The position numbers were made by a program, and so were the translations under genes. A DNA stretch of 17,079 bases from Anaeroplasma sp902783745 (GTDB lineage Bacteria > Bacillota_I > Bacilli_A > Acholeplasmatales > Anaeroplasmataceae), in contig CAMOKL010000027.1 in NCBI GenBank assembly GCA_946617655.1, forward strand, positions 1 through 17,079, in the 5' to 3' direction. Shown here piece after piece: positions 15,103 through 17,079 of this stretch (within the stretch, counting starts at the first letter, position 1; every line of letters begins with the position of its first letter). The notes under the pieces are model-generated. The model made no database searches. It was given only the letters and a program-made list of their open reading frames with translations, and was not told where the DNA came from.

Positions 15103-16023
15103 ATGAAATTAGAAGAAGGAGCAATTTTATTAGATAGTGTATTTAGTGAAGTAGTTTATTATAGATTATTACTTGAAAATAAATATTCTAAAGAAAAGGT
15201 TGATAATAACCAAAAGAATGAGAATGTAGGTAAATATAATGTATTTGCAAAAATGAGTAATAAGATAAAAGAAAATACTCAAAACAAATACAATGAAAGA
15301 ATAGATAATATTAATAAAGAAATAGATAACTTATTAGAAAAGAATCCTAAGCTTAATAAAGATTTAACTGAAGATATGTTAGCTAAGGATTTAATAGATT
15401 TCTTTAAGAATGATAAGAATAATTTCTTAAAGGAATTATTTAGTATTTTAATTATTTCTGATGAAACATATAAATATGAATTTAATGATGAAGAATTAAA
15501 GAAATTATCATTATTAATTTATAATGATGAAAAGAGATTAAATAATTCATTTAAGGAATTTAATCAAATAACTAAAGCAATATCATCTAGAACAATAGAG
15601 AAGAAAGATGATGTTATAAAAGATGCTTTAAAGCTTATAATTATAAGATTTATAAGTGAAGGAAGCTTAAAAGAGATTTCTTCATCAAAGGATTCTAAAG
15701 ATTTATCATTACTTGTAACATATGGGCTTGATTCTAATGATTTAGATAAAGATTACATAATGAATTTATATTATACTATGGGATATGATTATATATCATT
15801 ATCACTTGGTATTAAAACATATTTATTAGTACGTGCTAAATATGAAATATCAAATATAGATTATAGCGCTATGTTATCACCAATAATTGATGTATTAATG
15901 GATATATCTAAGAAATCCTGCAAGCAATTATTAATTGATAATGATAATATAGAAATTAATAAGAAGCTTATGGAAATAATAGATAAGGTTATTAATTATT
16001 TAATTAAAGAATTCAAATTGTAA
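15103..16023 (+). CDS. Unrecognised helical, lysine-rich cytoplasmic protein
   Basis: 306 residues; no family recognised. The composition is rich in Lys, Asp, Asn, Ile and Leu, with almost no Pro, Trp or Cys. The pattern suggests mostly alpha-helix. An N-terminal hydrophobic helix (LEEGAILLDSVFSEVVYYRL) is followed by a polar lysine/asparagine linker (about 25-50). Next comes a possible short coiled coil (about 50-85, with RIDNINKEIDNLLEK), then several amphipathic helices, including YDYISLSLGIKTYLLVRAKY near 225-245 and a C-terminal IIDVLMDISKK region. No signal peptide and no obvious transmembrane span were seen. A good promoter and ribosome site and organism-typical codon use support a real gene. 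It stands alone between the heptose operon terminator and the riboswitch promoter, so the context gives no function. Confidence 0.8.
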   Translation: MKLEEGAILLDSVFSEVVYYRLLLENKYSKEKVDNNQKNENVGKYNVFAKMSNKIKENTQNKYNERIDNINKEIDNLLEKNPKLNKDLTEDMLAKDLIDFFKNDKNNFLKELFSILIISDETYKYEFNDEELKKLSLLIYNDEKRLNNSFKEFNQITKAISSRTIEKKDDVIKDALKLIIIRFISEGSLKEISSSKDSKDLSLLVTYGLDSNDLDKDYIMNLYYTMGYDYISLSLGIKTYLLVRAKYEISNIDYSAMLSPIIDVLMDISKKSCKQLLIDNDNIEINKKLMEIIDKVINYLIKEFKL

Positions 16024-16032
16024 TCAATGAAA

Positions 16033-16067
16033 AGGCTTTATATTGGATATCTAGATATTTTTAGCCT
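16033..16067 (+). other. Imperfect hairpin with internal palindrome
   Basis: AGGCT (16033-16037) pairs with AGCCT (16063-16067) around a perfect palindrome, ATATCTAGATAT (16047-16058). No T-run follows (the next bases are ATAAAA), so it is not a canonical terminator. It lies just upstream of the next promoter and could be a weak stop or a protein-binding site. The significance is uncertain. Confidence 0.25.
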
Positions 16068-16075
16068 ATAAAATG

Positions 16076-16103
16076 TTGAAAAAAAATAAAATAATGTTAT
16101 AAT
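16076..16103 (+). promoter_or_regulatory. Promoter of the riboswitch transcript
   Basis: TTGAAA (16076-16081), a 16-base spacer and TGTTATAAT (16095-16103, extended -10). This is an excellent match. Transcription would start near 16110, directly in front of the aptamer. Confidence 0.75.
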
Positions 16104-16116
16104 CACATTGGACTTG

Positions 16117-16191
16117 GGAAAAAATCGATAGGCAAAGCAGGAGTAATCTTGTGACGCAAAGCTATAGGGACTTTATGAGTCAGCCAGTTGC
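16117..16191 (+). promoter_or_regulatory. Cyclic-di-GMP-I (GEMM-I) riboswitch aptamer
   Basis: The conserved GEMM blocks are present in order. These are an A-rich lead (GGGAAAAAAT), then GGCAAAGC (16131-16138), then a short hairpin CAGGA-GTAA-TCTTG whose GTAA loop is the GNRA tetraloop that docks into the second helix. GACGCAAAGC (16153-16162) follows, then the AGGGACT...AGTCAGCCAG tetraloop-receptor helix and TTGC, which can pair with GCAA of the first block. The class binds c-di-GMP; a sub-variant binds 3'3'-cGAMP, and this small set of bases does not let me exclude it with certainty. The second helix is very short. The aptamer begins within about ten bases of the predicted transcription start and is followed by a terminator that shares its 3' strand. 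Confidence 0.87.
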
Positions 16192-16220
16192 AAATTATGT
16201 AGTACTGACTGACTTTTTTT
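16178..16220 (+). terminator. Riboswitch expression platform: terminator overlapping the aptamer
   Basis: AGTCAGCCAGT (16178-16188) pairs with ACTGACTGACT (16204-16214) with a single mismatch and is followed by a T-run to 16220. The 5' arm is also the 3' strand of the aptamer's second helix, so aptamer and terminator exclude each other. Ligand binding should block termination, making this a genetic ON switch: high c-di-GMP, more downstream expression. Confidence 0.82.
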
Positions 16221-16241
16221 AAGAAAACTAGGGGTGGTTTT

Positions 16242-16835
16242 ATGTTTGGATTTCCAAAAAAAGATAAGAAAGAAAAAAAGGTTGAATTTATTCCTACACA
16301 AGAACAAATCAACTCTTTAAAATTATTTACATATAATAAAGATCCATATCGTACAAAGGTATTCGTCCATAATGATGATGAATATAAGTGCGATGTTTGT
16401 GGTACTGTACCTACATTTATTTATGCAGGTCCTGCATATTGTAATGGAGATATCAAAAGAATTTGTGCACCTTGTATTGCATCAGGTGATGCTGCAAAGA
16501 AGTTAAACGCAACATTCTTTGATCCAGATGCATGTGATAAGGTTTCAAATCCTGAAAAGCTTGAAGAATTAATCACAAAGAATCCCGGATATTTTGCAAT
16601 ATATAATGAGAAGTGGTTAGCACACTGTGATGATTATTGTGAATTCTTAGGATGTCTTGATTTTGATGAAATGGATAAGCTTGGTATCACAGAAAAGGTA
16701 TCTATGTTATTAGAAGATAATGAATATGGATACACTTTAAAAGAAATTAAAAAAGGTATGGCAAAAGGAATTATCAAATTATGTGTATTCCGTTGCTTAA
16801 ATTGTGGTACTATTTTAGTAGATATGAATATGTAA
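16242..16835 (+). CDS. cbrC: CbrC/UPF0167-family cysteine-rich protein under riboswitch control
   Basis: 197 residues, the usual length for CbrC (E. coli protein about 195). The family pattern is clear: C-x2-C at C50/C53 (YKCDVCGTVPTFIYAGPAYC), C75-x2-C78 (ICAPCIASGDAAKK, matching the family's CPWCIADGSAA), a middle stretch with NPGYFAIYNEKWLAHCDDYC (C129, C133, C138), and a C-terminal CFRCLNCG (C188) in the FRCLxCG form. These cysteines probably bind zinc. The E. coli member was named for altered colicin E2 tolerance and is regulated by CreBC; its molecular role is unknown. The N-terminus is lysine-rich (FGFPKKDKKEKK) and shows no signal peptide. The ATG follows GGGGTGG. It is the only gene between the c-di-GMP riboswitch and a strong terminator, so c-di-GMP is its likely input. 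Confidence 0.88.
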   Translation: MFGFPKKDKKEKKVEFIPTQEQINSLKLFTYNKDPYRTKVFVHNDDEYKCDVCGTVPTFIYAGPAYCNGDIKRICAPCIASGDAAKKLNATFFDPDACDKVSNPEKLEELITKNPGYFAIYNEKWLAHCDDYCEFLGCLDFDEMDKLGITEKVSMLLEDNEYGYTLKEIKKGMAKGIIKLCVFRCLNCGTILVDMNM

Positions 16836-16841
16836 GAGATT

Positions 16842-16873
16842 GGTGTATGGGAATTCCTATACACCGTTTTTTT
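16842..16873 (+). terminator. Intrinsic terminator after the CbrC-family gene
   Basis: A 12-bp stem (GGTGTATGGGAA with TTCCTATACACC, one G-T wobble) is followed by G and seven T residues. It starts six bases after the stop codon. Confidence 0.88.
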
Positions 16874-16937
16874 ATAATAAATTTTGTTAGCTCTTGATAC
16901 TAAATAATTTTTAGTGTTATTCTCATTTATAATTATT

Positions 16938-16963
16938 AAAGGCTAGGATTACTCCCAGCCTTT
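16938..16963 (-). terminator. Possible minus-strand hairpin with GTAA loop
   Basis: On the minus strand, AAAGGCTGGGA pairs with TCCTAGCCTTT across a GTAA tetraloop, 11 bp with one G-T wobble. On the plus strand the same stem has an A-C mismatch, which favours the minus strand. Only a short T-rich stretch follows, so it is a weak terminator at best. It would end the putative gene at the right edge. Confidence 0.35.
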
Positions 16964-17003
16964 ATTCGCACTTATGGTAGCGAGGCACCTTTTGTATTAT
17001 AAA

Positions 17004-17079
17004 TCATTTGATGATATATCTATCTTCACCTATAAATGTAGCAAAATCCTCAAAAAATGTAAAATATTTTTTAAACTTA
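17004..17079 (-). CDS. Possible 3' end of a minus-strand gene (partial)
   Basis: Reading leftward from the window edge, a frame of 24 codons ends in TGA and would encode a C-terminus containing FEDFATFIGEDRYIIK. Its residue mix and codons (AGA, GAT, ATA) look protein-like for this genome. The other two minus-strand frames look less protein-like (one stops at its first codon). It is too short to name, and an open run of this length can occur by chance. The hairpin at 16938-16963 could be its terminator. Confidence 0.3.
   Translation of the reverse strand, partial: KFKKYFTFFEDFATFIGEDRYIIK

Noticed and set aside
16033..16067. Hairpin taken as the terminator of the 306-residue protein gene
   Set aside because: It has only a 5-bp outer stem and no T-run after it; it is listed as a hairpin of unknown role instead.
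16103..16312. Minus-strand open frame over the riboswitch and start of the CbrC-family gene
   Set aside because: It overlaps a structured RNA and a supported gene, has no ribosome site, and is explained as a chance frame.
1..17079. CRISPR arrays, tRNA/rRNA genes, insertion sequences, phage or toxin-antitoxin modules
   Set aside because: No regularly spaced repeats, cloverleaf with CCA-proximal T-loop, transposase motifs or paired small toxin-antitoxin genes could be found by eye.

Overview
The window comes from a very AT-rich bacterium (by eye about 70-75% A+T). It has strong GGAGG-type ribosome binding sites, intrinsic terminators after most transcription units, AGA as the usual arginine codon, and the standard genetic code: TGA is a stop at 9902-9904 and tryptophan is TGG. 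This fits an uncultured low-GC Firmicute (Bacilli, Erysipelotrichia or an RF39-like lineage). It does not fit a code-4 Mollicute. The lineage is inferred from composition and gene content only.

Left part (1-3603): housekeeping or unlinked genes. These are a pentapeptide-repeat protein, an RNase III-shaped protein that has lost its metal-binding catalytic residues and carries two dsRNA-binding domains, and an M3 oligoendopeptidase F. Each unit has its own promoter, and the first two end in clear hairpin-plus-T-run terminators.

Centre (3620-15045): a Wzx/Wzy-type surface polysaccharide locus split into several short units. (a) A PglC-like phosphoglycosyl transferase would load the first sugar phosphate onto the polyprenyl carrier; its promoter is overlapped by nested palindromes. 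(b) On the minus strand, a flippase (Wzx) and a GT2 glycosyltransferase are translationally coupled. (c) Divergent from these is an O-antigen polymerase/ligase-family membrane protein (Wzy). (d) Three consecutive GT4 glycosyltransferases form one operon. (e) hddA, gmhA and an hddC-gmhB fusion together encode all four steps from sedoheptulose 7-phosphate to GDP-D-glycero-alpha-D-manno-heptose. The glycan therefore probably contains D,D-heptose, which is unusual for a Gram-positive-type organism but has a precedent in the S-layer glycan pathway of Aneurinibacillus.

Right part (15054-17079): an unrecognised helical, lysine-rich protein, then a strong promoter, a cyclic-di-GMP-I (GEMM) riboswitch with an overlapping terminator (predicted ON switch), and a CbrC/UPF0167-family cysteine-rich protein under its control. 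The last 200 bases hold a hairpin and probably the 3' end of a minus-strand gene.

The points most worth a second look are the c-di-GMP riboswitch controlling a CbrC-family protein, the catalytically dead RNase III homologue, and the complete GDP-heptose pathway inside a Gram-positive-type glycan cluster. No tRNA, rRNA, CRISPR array or insertion sequence was seen.
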